The notes under the pieces are model-generated. The model had not been told where the DNA came from, searched no databases, and saw only the letters and a program-made list of their open reading frames with translations. DNA of 64,000 bases from JAVBTT01 sp031556035 (GTDB lineage Bacteria; Bacillota; Clostridia; Oscillospirales; UBA929): positions 48,872-112,871 of the forward strand of contig JAVBTT010000004.1 in the NCBI GenBank assembly GCA_031556035.1, written 5' to 3'. Shown piece after piece: positions 32,515-42,600 of the stretch. Numbering within the stretch: position 1 is the first letter of the stretch; every line of letters starts with the position of its first letter. The translations under genes and the position numbers were made by a program.

Positions 32515-33699
32515 TTATTGTTGTAGCTTATTGTACTCCGAGGGCGATACGCCTACAATGCTCTTGAACTGGCGGGAGAGATACTGAACCGAAGAATACC
32601 CCAGCATTTCAGAAATTTTTGTGATGGAGTGCTTTCCTTCCCTGATGAGCTCCTTGCAGCGCTCCAGGCGGGCGCGGTTGATATACTCGATAAGGGTATA
32701 TTTCTTGTGCCGCTTAAACAGCACCGAAAGATAGCTCTGGCTGACATTCACGTGCGATGCGATGTCCCCAACAGCGAGACGTTTTGTGATGTTTTCATCA
32801 ATGAAGCTCGCGGTGCGCTCGACAAGCTCGTTCTCCACATTGAATTGGTAAGTCGAGTGAGGATCCTCGCCTGTCTTCTCGTACATATTCATCCGGATTA
32901 GCGTGATAATGAACTCCTTAAGGTAGCAGGCAATTAAATCCTCGGAGTAAAAAATACTGTGCTCCTTTTCGTACAATATCTTGTCCAGAAGCTGCGCAAG
33001 CTGGATGTCAACCATAAACTTTCTGTCCCGCAAGCTTGCCTGCTCCAATAGCTCCATGTCAAACGTAATAGTTATATAGCAGACGGCCACATCCTTGTCC
33101 GAGTACTGAACATGATACTGGCCCCTGTCATAAAACATCGCTTCGCCCTGATGGAGCACCCACTCTTTGCCGTCCACCACCGAGCGCATATAGCCCTTAT
33201 CTACATATGTTAGCTCCCAAAAATTATGACATTCTCCCTTAAAGTGAAATCCCTTCTCCTTTTCCTGATAAAAAAGCGTATATATTTTATTTATATTTAC
33301 CTTTGGAAGTATCAGCGGTTCAATCCCGTCGTCAGAGGCAGATATTTTGTGGATCACAGCGTCTCCGGAACAGATGTAAGTCACGCGGCAATTCCCTTTA
33401 AGGCCGTTCAGGCAGTACAGGACACCCGGATTGATGACTACCGGCTTATCCAGCAAAAAAATATCCCTCTGTTTAAAGGTGCGGTCAGGCGAAAGAAAGA
33501 GAAGCACAGGTTCCGATGTGTTTTCAAGGAAGATCGGATGAGTTTCCGAGTAGCGAAAAATTGTCGTACGCTCCTTTACATCATAAATCTTCATTACCTT
33601 GTCCTCTGATTTGCGCCACTTGTCCGCGCCGGAATCCGCAGATGTTCCAAGCACGGTTCCATAATCAGAAAAAGATTTTGAGGTTAGAAGTTCTACCAT
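32515..33699 (-). CDS. AraC family regulator with an extra N-terminal cupin-like domain
   Basis: 394 residues from ATG 33699. Residues ~1-125 form a domain resembling a ureidoglycolate-lyase-type cupin (VELLTSKSFSDYGTVLG, then IFRYSETHPIFLENTSEPVL and DKPVVINPGVLYCLNG). Residues ~140-240 are the usual AraC sensor cupin (GECHNFWELTYVDKGYMRSV and LHQGEAMFYDRGQYH). The C-terminal ~100 residues hold two HTH motifs: AVGDIASHVNVSQSYLSVLF and ITKISEMLGYSSVQYLSRQF. It sits in the middle of the glycan island and is its likely activator. Confidence 0.9.
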   Translation of the reverse strand: MVELLTSKSFSDYGTVLGTSADSGADKWRKSEDKVMKIYDVKERTTIFRYSETHPIFLENTSEPVLLFLSPDRTFKQRDIFLLDKPVVINPGVLYCLNGLKGNCRVTYICSGDAVIHKISASDDGIEPLILPKVNINKIYTLFYQEKEKGFHFKGECHNFWELTYVDKGYMRSVVDGKEWVLHQGEAMFYDRGQYHVQYSDKDVAVCYITITFDMELLEQASLRDRKFMVDIQLAQLLDKILYEKEHSIFYSEDLIACYLKEFIITLIRMNMYEKTGEDPHSTYQFNVENELVERTASFIDENITKRLAVGDIASHVNVSQSYLSVLFKRHKKYTLIEYINRARLERCKELIREGKHSITKISEMLGYSSVQYLSRQFKSIVGVSPSEYNKLQQ

Positions 33700-33844
33700 A
33701 ATTTCACCATTATACTCAAAGAATATATCCCGCAAATGGTTTCCCTTGGTCAAGCGCTTTATGCTTATCTAGTGCTTTGGAGCCTTGCTGCGGCATGCCT
33801 TTCCCTATTATTCCGCCTGCGCTTTATCGCTTCTCACCATGAGG

Positions 33845-34891
33845 TCAATCAGGCGGAAATCTGACCCTCGTCCCCTGGCTCAGAGACCTGAATCCGTCCG
33901 CGTCCGGATTGGAACCGCTGTGAAACGATTTATAGTATGTTGTCAGCTGACACAAAAGTATAAACGGAAGTCCCCTCGCGATATGGCAAAGCTCGCACCC
34001 AAAGGAAACAACATGCACCCCTTCGATGTCAACAAAACAATTGTCTGTAAAGAGGAGAATTACAGAGCCTTTCTTACTCATGTCGCGCACAAGCTCCAGC
34101 TCGTACTCCGAGCCGCTTCCGAGCGTCGCGACCACAAGAGTTTCCTCATCAAAGAGCATCATTGGGCCATTGTGTGAATCCAGCAAATGATAATAATTTG
34201 ACGGCAACTGGCAAATTTCCTGGAAAGTTCGCGCACCGGCCTCACAAATGCCGCACAGCTCCGCATCCCCCAGCACCACACTGTGCGTCCACGGAAGGGA
34301 GGCGAGATTGACGATTTTACTCTCAACTTTATTAATAAACTCTACTCCCCCGTAAACTGCGGTTTTAAGATCATCCCCCAGCGCCTTATCATTATTAAGG
34401 CATGCCAGACAGTACGCAAAGGCTAAGTACAGACAGCTCACGGTACGGGTCCGGCAAACACTCCCGTCAAACGCCCACGGCATTTCCAGGGTAAAATCGC
34501 TTATCCTGGAGAGCAGGGATTCATGGGCGCATGTCAGGGAAACCAGCTTAAAGTTACAGCCCAGGAATTTGAGCCTTTCCAGGGCCAGCATTATCTCACT
34601 GGTATCGCCGGAGCGGGAAACAGCCACCAGAGTACACCCCTCAATGCTCGCGGTGTAGCGCTCCGCATTCAGCAGAACATCGCCTCCCACGAGCGCTGTC
34701 GCCGAGGCTTCCGTCCGCATCCTGTACATAGCCGCCATGGATTTCGCCAAGCTGTAGCTTGAGCCGCAACCCATAAAGACCAGGCGGCCCTTAAAAACCC
34801 GCGAAATCCTGTCGCGTTCGCTTTCAAGATACCGTATAGTCTGACCCAATATATTGTACTGATCAATGATATCTGTATAAGTCAGGTTCAT
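33845..34891 (-). CDS. SIS-domain sugar isomerase/deaminase (AgaS/GlmS-like)
   Basis: 348 residues from ATG 34891 (GGAGCAAG upstream). Two SIS domains: the first has FMGCGSSYSLAKSMAAMYR and LVAVSRSGDTSEIMLALERL (phosphosugar-binding SRSGxT), the second TFQEICQLPSNYYHLLDSHN. The C-terminus, with GSNPDADGFRSLSQGTRV, resembles AgaS-type proteins that act on amino-sugar phosphates, and also FrlB deglycases. It follows the transporter genes directly (36 bp), so it should act on the imported sugar after phosphorylation. Confidence 0.87.
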   Translation of the reverse strand: MNLTYTDIIDQYNILGQTIRYLESERDRISRVFKGRLVFMGCGSSYSLAKSMAAMYRMRTEASATALVGGDVLLNAERYTASIEGCTLVAVSRSGDTSEIMLALERLKFLGCNFKLVSLTCAHESLLSRISDFTLEMPWAFDGSVCRTRTVSCLYLAFAYCLACLNNDKALGDDLKTAVYGGVEFINKVESKIVNLASLPWTHSVVLGDAELCGICEAGARTFQEICQLPSNYYHLLDSHNGPMMLFDEETLVVATLGSGSEYELELVRDMSKKGSVILLFTDNCFVDIEGVHVVSFGCELCHIARGLPFILLCQLTTYYKSFHSGSNPDADGFRSLSQGTRVRFPPD

Positions 34892-34927
34892 TTTTACTTG
34901 CTCCATCCGTTTTTCCGATGAACGCGC

Positions 34928-35830
34928 CTATCCCTTTATAGCGCCGCCAGTAACTCCCGCGATGATCTTCTCAGAGAGGAATATGTACAAAATGAATGTC
35001 GGAAGGAACACAATGACAACAGCAGCGAACATCCCCGCCCAGTCTCCCGAGTAGCGCATTGACTGCACCATGGAATACAGTCCCAGGGCTACGGGACGCA
35101 GCTTGGTCTCATTGGCGAAAATAAGCGCCATGAAATACTCGTTCCATACAGTTATAAAATTGAAGATGGAAACAGTAATAATGCCCGGCTGAGCGAGGGG
35201 CAGCATGACAACCCAAAAAGTCCGCATAGGGCTGCATCCGTCGATAGCCGCGGCCTCTTCAAAGGTAAAGCTCAGCTTCGCGAAGAAGGTCATCATAAAA
35301 AATACGGTAAAGGGTACGTTTATGCATATGTATAGAATTATAAGCACTACCCTGGAGTTGACAAGCCCTATTGAGGTAACCAGTGAAAACAGAGGCATAA
35401 TAATCATGATAGCCGGAATGCCCTGCACCCCCACCATGACGTTCCTCAAAAGCCTGCTGCCCCTGAAAGTAAAGCGCGACAGAACATATGCGGCAGGCGA
35501 GGCCACAAGTATGATGCCTACAATGGACACCATGGTGTATAGCAGGGAGTTCAGGAAGTAGTTCGCCACATTGTGTGTCACGAGGGCCTTTAGGTAGTTC
35601 TGCGGGTGCAGGCCCGAGGAAAACATCTTGCCGCCGAAAATCTCAGGAGTTGTTGAAAATGATGCCGCGATTATCCACCCAATGACGGTGAAGGTGAACA
35701 ATATCCACAGCCCCAGCAGGATATAAGACGGAACAAGTGTCCTTTGCCGCTTTACCGCCAGTGCGCTGCCGTCACTCGAGGGTGACGGTTTTAGTCGCCG
35801 AGTTTTTTTTACTTCCGACTGATTATTCAT
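34928..35830 (-). CDS. ABC sugar transporter permease (MalG/CUT1 type)
   Basis: 300 residues with six membrane helices. The EAA loop is EEAAAIDGCSPMRTFWVVML, the contact site for the ATPase. The N-terminal 30 residues are basic and cytoplasmic. It pairs with the MalF-like gene 15 bp upstream. No ATP-binding subunit is encoded in the island, so a shared MsmK-type ATPase elsewhere is expected, as is common in Firmicutes CUT1 systems. Confidence 0.93.
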   Translation of the reverse strand: MNNQSEVKKTRRLKPSPSSDGSALAVKRQRTLVPSYILLGLWILFTFTVIGWIIAASFSTTPEIFGGKMFSSGLHPQNYLKALVTHNVANYFLNSLLYTMVSIVGIILVASPAAYVLSRFTFRGSRLLRNVMVGVQGIPAIMIIMPLFSLVTSIGLVNSRVVLIILYICINVPFTVFFMMTFFAKLSFTFEEAAAIDGCSPMRTFWVVMLPLAQPGIITVSIFNFITVWNEYFMALIFANETKLRPVALGLYSMVQSMRYSGDWAGMFAAVVIVFLPTFILYIFLSEKIIAGVTGGAIKG

Positions 35831-35845
35831 AGCCGCACCCCCTTT

Positions 35846-36763
35846 CTATAGCTCAACGGATTTGTCGTCCTTAAACAGTATCGTGAACAGGGTAAAGGCC
35901 AGCAGCACGAACACCGTTAGCATAACGCCGACCGCCGCTCCCTGCCCTGTGTTAGGCTCGGTGTACACCATGTTTTTCCCAAAAACGAGCTGATACATAT
36001 AGACCATGGGGGTAACCGTGCCCGGCTCCGGGTTGAGCGGGGAAAACACCTGGGACCATACAAAGAACCCGACGGCGTTTATCGACCAGAGCACCAGATT
36101 AGTGCGGAACACATCCTTCAGAAGCGGGAGGGTTATACGCGTAAACTTTCTGATAAGACCGGCTCCCTCCAGAGTCGCCGCCTCGTAAAAATCCACAGGG
36201 ATACGCTCTATGCCGGCCATGAATATCAGCATGAAATAGCCGATCATACCGAAGCTGTAGGCGATGAGAAGAGATGTAAACAGCATATCCGGCGAGGTAT
36301 ACTGTGTTGTAGACAAGTTATCAAAAAATTCCCCGGGGAAAAGCTTGAATATTGAGTGCAAAAGGCCGTAATTTGGGTTATATACATAATGAAGCCACAT
36401 AGTACCCATTGCCACGGCGCTGACGACATTGGGAAGGTATATCACGGCGCGCCAAAACGACTTGAATTTTACCCCCGAGGTCAATATAACCGCGAACAGA
36501 ACTGCCATAATAAAAATAAGCACTCCGCCCCACAGCCAAATATTCAGAATGTTCATCATGGCTGTGCGATACAGAGAGCTCTTCATCAAATCCGTAAAAT
36601 TCCCAAGACCGTTAAAAGTCCAGGAGGAAACCGGATCCGAAATAGATTTTGCCGCAAAAAAACTCATAAGTGTTGTCCGCAAGGTCGGATAGAGGAACAC
36701 CAGCAGCAGCGCCACCACGGCCGGCGTCAGGAACGCGATGATCATGGCTCTGTTCCGTTTCAT
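35846..36763 (-). CDS. ABC sugar transporter permease (MalF/CUT1 type)
   Basis: 305 residues, six membrane helices starting IIAFLTPAVVALLLVFLYPT. The EAA motif is YEAATLEGAGLIRKFTRITL. It is the promoter-proximal permease, separated from the solute-binding protein gene by a 138-bp gap that holds a strong hairpin. Confidence 0.93.
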   Translation of the reverse strand: MKRNRAMIIAFLTPAVVALLLVFLYPTLRTTLMSFFAAKSISDPVSSWTFNGLGNFTDLMKSSLYRTAMMNILNIWLWGGVLIFIMAVLFAVILTSGVKFKSFWRAVIYLPNVVSAVAMGTMWLHYVYNPNYGLLHSIFKLFPGEFFDNLSTTQYTSPDMLFTSLLIAYSFGMIGYFMLIFMAGIERIPVDFYEAATLEGAGLIRKFTRITLPLLKDVFRTNLVLWSINAVGFFVWSQVFSPLNPEPGTVTPMVYMYQLVFGKNMVYTEPNTGQGAAVGVMLTVFVLLAFTLFTILFKDDKSVEL

Positions 36764-36835
36764 AAATCTGCTCCTCTCGTGAAGTCCCGGCGCGGCGTGG
36801 AACTTCTCTATTCACTAAATATAAGACTGGCGATA

Positions 36836-36875
36836 CGGTATGCTTCCCCCGTCTTGCGGCGGGGGAAGCATACCG
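36836..36875 (-). terminator. Intercistronic hairpin between binding-protein and permease genes
   Basis: A perfect 15-bp stem (CGGTATGCTTCCCCC with its complement) around a 10-nt loop, 27 bp after the binding-protein stop. Such hairpins partly terminate or stabilise the upstream mRNA, giving more binding protein than permease. Confidence 0.7.
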
Positions 36876-36901
36876 TTGATCAACGGGTCAAAGCCTTTGC
36901 C

Positions 36902-38239
36902 TTATTTTTTCATCTCCGCAAGGAACTGATCCGCGGTCATCGTGCCGGAAATAAGCTTTGTAAAGTTGGCGACTATGACAGGGTTCTTGTCCGTGTTGGC
37001 CTGGATATTGGCTGCCCACGGATAGCAGGTGGTCAGGCTCTCAAAGATCGCCTTGGCATCGGCAAGCTGTACCGGCCAGTCGGTGGTGCCGCCCACCGGC
37101 ACACCAAAGGAGCGGTTCGCCAGCTCGGCGTCCCATTTGCCGGTGGTCAGATGTGCGATAAGGGCCATGGCGGCCTCGGGGGCTGCGCAGCTCTTGTTGA
37201 TCTGGAACGCCTGGCCGCCGTAGTTGGCGCAGGTCGTATCGTCAGTTCCGCCCTCGATCGCGGGATAGGCGAAGGTTCCCCACGGGAACTCGGGGCCGGT
37301 GGAATCCATGATTTCGTTGACAAGCCAGGTGCCGTTGAGGTACATGGACACGGTGCCGTTGGCCAGCTCCTGCTGTCCGGCGGGCCACTTGTTGCCCGCG
37401 ACATTCTTCGAGAAGTAGCCGTTCTTGGCCATATCCTCAAAATCCTTGGCCATCTTTACAGCAGCGGGATCGTCCCACAACGCGTTGGTGGAGTCATTGA
37501 CAAGCTCTCCAACCCACTCATAGCCCTTGAGACGGGCGAGATGGTAGCCGGGCAGGCAGTCCATATAGGCGTCGTCCACGGTCATGGGAATGTAACCGGC
37601 AGCCTTCAGCTTGTAGCAGGCGTCCATAAACTCGATCCAGGTCTTGGGAGGAGCGGAGATGCCCGCGTTGGCGAAATGATCCTTGTTGTACATGATGTTG
37701 AACATAAAGGGCTGATACGGGATGGCGTAAAGTCCGCCGTCGGCGGAGTAGCTCTTGGCCAGATTGAGCAGCGAGCCCATAACAGCGTCCTGATAGGCCT
37801 TGCCCTCGGTTGTGGGATAGGGGTTGGCGACATAATCGTCAAGCTTCAGCGCGTAAGAGCCCCAGTTCTTGACAACGCGCTCGATATCTTCGTCCCACAG
37901 GTCAATGACGGTCCCTGCGTCCAGCGCGGGCTGCAGAGTCTTGCGGATGTCGCGGCCGTTCCAGTTGATTGTGACTTTAACGTCAGGGTTTATTGTCATG
38001 AAGTCGTTAATGGCTTCTTTAATGACCTGGCCCTGAGCCTCGGTCTCATTCCACATGCTCCAATAGACAAGCTCTCCGCTGAGCTTGGGTTCTTCCGCGC
38101 CGCCGGACGACGGCTGAGTGCTGGTGCCGCTGCTGGGTGCGTTGCTCACAGGCGGCTGCGACGGGCTGGCGCAGGCCCCCAGAGAAATCAGCATGGTGAG
38201 AAGCGTTACGATTGCCAGAATACGAATTCCCAATTTCAT
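36902..38239 (-). CDS. Sugar ABC transporter solute-binding lipoprotein
   Basis: 445 residues from ATG 38239 (GGAGGGAAAAAGAA upstream), not the longer frame. The signal peptide ends in the lipobox LISLGAC. A Ser/Pro/Gly linker follows, then an extracellular solute-binding protein family 1 fold: LVYWSMWNETEAQGQVIKEA, and GQQELANGTVSMYLNGTWLV. It captures an oligosaccharide or monosaccharide for the two permeases. Its many Trp/Tyr residues fit carbohydrate stacking. Confidence 0.93.
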   Translation of the reverse strand: MKLGIRILAIVTLLTMLISLGACASPSQPPVSNAPSSGTSTQPSSGGAEEPKLSGELVYWSMWNETEAQGQVIKEAINDFMTINPDVKVTINWNGRDIRKTLQPALDAGTVIDLWDEDIERVVKNWGSYALKLDDYVANPYPTTEGKAYQDAVMGSLLNLAKSYSADGGLYAIPYQPFMFNIMYNKDHFANAGISAPPKTWIEFMDACYKLKAAGYIPMTVDDAYMDCLPGYHLARLKGYEWVGELVNDSTNALWDDPAAVKMAKDFEDMAKNGYFSKNVAGNKWPAGQQELANGTVSMYLNGTWLVNEIMDSTGPEFPWGTFAYPAIEGGTDDTTCANYGGQAFQINKSCAAPEAAMALIAHLTTGKWDAELANRSFGVPVGGTTDWPVQLADAKAIFESLTTCYPWAANIQANTDKNPVIVANFTKLISGTMTADQFLAEMKK

Positions 38240-38335
38240 TTCTTTTTCCCTCCGTTTTTTATACCAAGGGTGTGTCCGGCAATAATACCGGGCTCCCCGT
38301 TGGTTCCCCAATTTTTCGGCAAAAAGTCGCGTTGC

Positions 38336-39391
38336 CTATGGCGTTCTAATGCAGATGTCAAGTATCCTCTCCGCATTGCGGTAATAAATCTTTTTCAGCG
38401 CCTCATCCGACAGCCCTATTCCGTAAATGCGCCATCTCCCCTGTCTTGGAGGGGCATCGCCCGGTTCATACGCGAAATATTCATCCCGCGTTTCAAGAAA
38501 GCGGTAATAAAAGGGGTGATGACCCAGTCTCAAAGGGGTGGTATCCGTCCCAAACACTACGCGGTCGGCATATTTCTCAAGAAAATCCCTGCTGGTATAC
38601 GGCTGTCTGCCCAGCTCCGCTATTCGGTCGGCGATATCTATGTACATATTCGGGTAAAGCGACAGACAGCGCCCAACCTCTTCTAGATTTTCAGCGTGTG
38701 AGCCTACATGGGCGACAATAAACGTGGTTTTAGGATTATCCGCTATCAGACGCTCCTGCATCTCCATCAACGCCTCAAACGAGTAAAAGCCCTGATCCGC
38801 AAACGACCACTCAGGGTGGGCGCAAAGCTCCTCATAGCGCTCATTTCGGCAGTCCACCGGATCAAAGAACGCTTTTGGGTCGGCAAGGTGTATTAGTACC
38901 GGCAGCCCTTCTTCAGCGGCGGCCTGCCACACCGGAGCGAGCCGCAAATCATCCGGGCGAATACAGACTCCATTCGAGTCACGAAGATACAGCCCCAGGT
39001 TTTTCCATATTTTTATCCCCCTGATCCCTTTTCTGTTGCCCTCGCGCAGCGTACGGTATACTATCGCGTCGAAATCCAGTCTCTCAAACATGGACAGGTC
39101 AACAGTTCCAAAGGTGTAAAAAAAGTCCTTATGTCGCCCGATAATGTCCAGCATCCTGTCCGTCTGGGCCCCGGATCCGCCGTCCAAATTGACGACGCCC
39201 GTAACCCCGCAGCCTTTCAGAGCTGCCACAGCATCGTCCATGCGGTATAGCTCAGGGTAATTGTCCCCCATAAACATGGCGCCGAAATGGGTGTGGAAAT
39301 CAAAAGCAGGGTATCTCGGAACAGGGACGTCATGACCGCCGACGACCAGTCGGCTGGCAGGATTATAACCGCGCAGCGATAGCATATCCAT
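38336..39391 (-). CDS. Amidohydrolase-family (COG2159-like) TIM-barrel hydrolase
   Basis: 351 residues. Metal-binding landmarks in order: FDFHTHFG, LIHLADP, IVAHVGSHAENLEEVGRCLS, and the catalytic Asp in VVFGTDTTPL. IKIWKNLGLYLRD lies after strand three. This is the amidohydrolase_2 group, whose members are lactonases, decarboxylases or hydrolases of cyclic intermediates; substrate unknown. It is the first gene of the transporter transcription unit, with its own promoter carrying the 12-bp motif shared with the GH31 gene. The Shine-Dalgarno site is weak. Confidence 0.82.
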   Translation of the reverse strand: MDMLSLRGYNPASRLVVGGHDVPVPRYPAFDFHTHFGAMFMGDNYPELYRMDDAVAALKGCGVTGVVNLDGGSGAQTDRMLDIIGRHKDFFYTFGTVDLSMFERLDFDAIVYRTLREGNRKGIRGIKIWKNLGLYLRDSNGVCIRPDDLRLAPVWQAAAEEGLPVLIHLADPKAFFDPVDCRNERYEELCAHPEWSFADQGFYSFEALMEMQERLIADNPKTTFIVAHVGSHAENLEEVGRCLSLYPNMYIDIADRIAELGRQPYTSRDFLEKYADRVVFGTDTTPLRLGHHPFYYRFLETRDEYFAYEPGDAPPRQGRWRIYGIGLSDEALKKIYYRNAERILDICIRTP

Positions 39392-39415
39392 TTAACTCAA
39401 CCCGGTTCCGAATCA

Positions 39416-39535
39416 AATATAGTATAATGTTTGAGAAAACGCAACTAATCGTCCCGACTGAAGTTTAACATAACAAGTTTACATTATAAAGGGAAATTTG
39501 TCTTTGCACATTTCTATTGCAGATTTGCACTTTTT
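39416..39535 (-). promoter_or_regulatory. Promoter of the amidohydrolase/transporter unit with AraC-like direct repeats
   Basis: TTGCGT (39439-39444), 17 bp, TATATT (39416-39421) on the minus strand. Further upstream, TTTGCAC occurs twice in the same orientation 21 bp apart (39503-39509 and 39524-39530), two helical turns as in AraC-family sites. The second is part of TTTGCACTTTTT (39524-39535), which recurs upstream of the GH31 gene. The rest of the 301-bp gap between amidohydrolase and GH31 holds the GH31 terminator and otherwise AT-rich sequence. Confidence 0.6.
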
Positions 39536-39624
39536 GTAACAAAGCACAAATTAACGCCGTGTCATTCCTGTTTTAATATCAACTGTGCTGTCCGCAAGGC
39601 TTCGGCTGCGGCAAACAGGGAAAG

Positions 39625-39657
39625 GGCGCCCGTCCGGGCAAAGCCCGGACGGGCGCC
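39625..39657 (-). terminator. Terminator of the GH31 gene
   Basis: A perfect 15-bp GC stem (GGCGCCCGTCCGGGC with its complement) around AAA, 35 bp past the GH31 stop; the minus-strand exit reads CTTTCCCTGTTTG. Confidence 0.8.
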
Positions 39658-39692
39658 TCCTTGCTGGCTTATGGTCTTACATATTCCGGCCT

Positions 39693-42600
39693 TTATGGCA
39701 TCGTAACGGTAAATGTAAAGCTGTAGCTCGGGAACAGCTCATAGTACTTGAGCCCGGCGATAACCAGCTTGCCCTCGTTTGCCAGCGGCGATTTGAACAC
39801 GATCGAATCGTTTGCGACGGAGTAGGAGCTCTTGGCCAGAGTCTGCGTATTGGCGCCAACGGTCAGTTTTACGCTTCCGGTGTCTTTGAAGCTTATTTTT
39901 CCACCGAACCTGATGGCGGACACAAACCCTTCCTGGGTCAACACGGTCTTCGGAGTCCAGAGGTCAACCGGGCTCACGACGCTTATCTCCTCAATGTTGC
40001 TCGATGGCGCCGCGCCCTCAGCATAAGCGCGTACGGTGAATGTCCTGTCATTTTCGCTATTGGGGATCATGTCAGCCCTGATTGTCCCCTTGCCGTCCAC
40101 TATCTTCACAGAGTACAGCTCAACGCCGTCCTGATCATATATAGCGGCGTACACATCCCCGGCAACCGGGTTCTTCGCCGTTACCTCAACAGTTATATTC
40201 GCGGCGCATCCGGCAACCAGTATCTTTGCCCTGGGGTCAACCTTGACTATAAAGTCCTGAGCGGCTACCGACACGGTGGCCATTGTGGATTTAACAGGTA
40301 CCGCTCCCTCCGCTGAAATGACGCAGTAGTAATAGTAATTGCCAGCCGTCAGGGTAGACGGAACCGCGAACGATGAATCGACTGCGCCCTCAATCGCCTG
40401 ACCGTTAAAATCCGCAATGCCGGACGCGCTGTACCACTGGTAGGAAAGCTCTACATCCGGGGTTGCCGAGGCAGAGACGAACAGGGTGGCGCTTTCGCCC
40501 TCGTAGAGGCCTGTTGTCGCGGCGGGATTTGACGTGACAGCGATTACCGGGGGAACCTCCTGGAGATAGAGCGCCTTGACCTGATCGGCGGTCAGCGTCC
40601 TGTTGAAGAAGTGGATCTGATCCATATAACCTGTGAAGCAACCGGTGCTGGAAGTGCTGTTGGACTTTCCGCCGAAGGCGAAGAAACCGGCGTTATTGCC
40701 GAGCCAAGACGCCGCCGAGGTCTGCGCGACCTGCGCGCCATTGAGGTAGTAGGTCACGTTGGAACTACTCACCGTCGCGGTGACAAGCGTCCACTCGTTG
40801 GCACGGATCGGGGTGTGGCTGTAGGTGTCGTTGCCGCTGCCGAAATAGTAGGAGCCGAGGTATCCGCCGTCCCTGAGCAGCAGCCAGTCGTCTCCGGACG
40901 AGCAGGTGAACAGGTACTGCTGGCGGTTGACCGCCGCAGGCTTGATCCACATCGAAACCGTGAAGGGCATAGTCATTACGCCGCTTCTGTACAGGAAGTT
41001 GTTTGCGTCCACGCGGATGTAGCTGTTGTTTGCCGCGCTGTGCAGGCTGCCGCCGCCCTTCAGTCCTGTTCCGGCGCTGAACTCGGCGGTAGCCGACTTA
41101 GCCACAACGGCGTAGGGCTGCCCGGTGATCTCAAGCTCGCCGGCGCTCTCAAAGCCGTAGGTAAACAGCGGGGCGATCCAGCCGGCGTACAGCGTTATGT
41201 CGGCGACAACAACGTCGCTCAGCAGCTGCCACGCCTGTGTGCAGGACTCATCCTTATACCAGCCGTTAAAGACGTAGTTGGCCCTCGCAGGCGTCGGGAG
41301 CTTGGTGAGCATCTGGCCGTTGGCCACAATCATTGGCTGGAGGCTGTTTCCGCCCAACGAATTGAATGTGACAGTCGACGTGCCGGTCTCGACCCAGCGG
41401 GCGTACAGTGTAATGCTCGACATAAGGATGTCGGTCGCAAAGTTCCATTTGCTTGTAAAGGCCTGGTTGCGGTACCAGCCCACAAACGTGAAGCCGTCCC
41501 TGGTGGGCGTCGCTGGCTCGGGAATGGTCGTGCCGGTCGGAATGTTGACATAGGGGGCTACATAGCTCCCGCCGTTGGACTCAAAGGTAACGGTGCCGGC
41601 GAGAATCCATTTGGCGTACAGCGTTATGTCGCTCATCACGACGTCGCTCGCGAAGTTCCATGGGGTCGTCAGCGCGGCGTCCTTATACCAGCCGACAAAG
41701 AGGAAATACGCGCGGGTGGGGTCGGCAGGCTTCGCAAGGAGCGCTCCGTTCTCAACCGTGACCGGCTCAACAGCCGAGCCGCCGTTGGACACGAATGTCA
41801 CGGTGCGCGGGACGCCAACCCACTTGGCGTAAACGGTGGTGTCGCCCGTAACAGGCGTGTCAGCCAGGAAAGGCTCGCCCAGTCCGCCGGGCTGCGTGAA
41901 CCAGCCTGCAAACGAGAAGCCGTTGCGAACGGGAGCGACGGGAAGCTGCCCGACCGTGGTGGCGGGCGAGGATACGACGATAAAGGTCGGGTCGCTGAGA
42001 ATATCGGCGCCCTGGTTGTCAAAGGTGACCGTATAGGCTTGGGCTACGGGCACTTCGGTGCCGACAACCGTGGAGTGCTTGTAGCGCACCGAAACGTCGA
42101 CCCGCTGCTGGCTGTTTGGCAGGAACGGAATGTAATCAAATGTGACGGAGTTGCTCTCGCGGTCAACGGTCATATTGTAGATGTCCATTGGCTTGACGCC
42201 CTTGCCGTCGTTGCAGGTCGCCGAGAAAAGTATCGCGAGCACTCTGTCTGGGATGGCGTCAAATGTGACGACCATTTTCCCGGCGCTGTTGTCAAGGCTG
42301 ACCGACTTCAGGTCGGTGACCGTGACAGCCGTCGCGCCGGATTTGCTCTGCGCCGTGGCGGTGACAGCGGTCTCACCCTTGAGCACGGCTGTGACAAAGC
42401 CGTTGTGCGAAACACGAACTATAGCGGGGTTTTCTGAATCCCAGGAAATGGCGTTATTCGCAGCCTTGGCCGGACGGATCGAGGCTTCGAGCTGGAAGGT
42501 CTCACCCATGGCCAGCACAAGGGAATCCTTGTTCATGACGATACTGTCAACCGAAACCTCGCTGACGGTGACGCTGCAGGTGGCGGTGAGCCCTGGAATC

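Noticed and set aside
36356..38686. Plus-strand frame of 776 codons
   Set aside because: It runs antisense to the permease, binding-protein and amidohydrolase genes, whose families and ribosome binding sites are clear; its translation has no family signature and is typical of GC-rich antisense frames.
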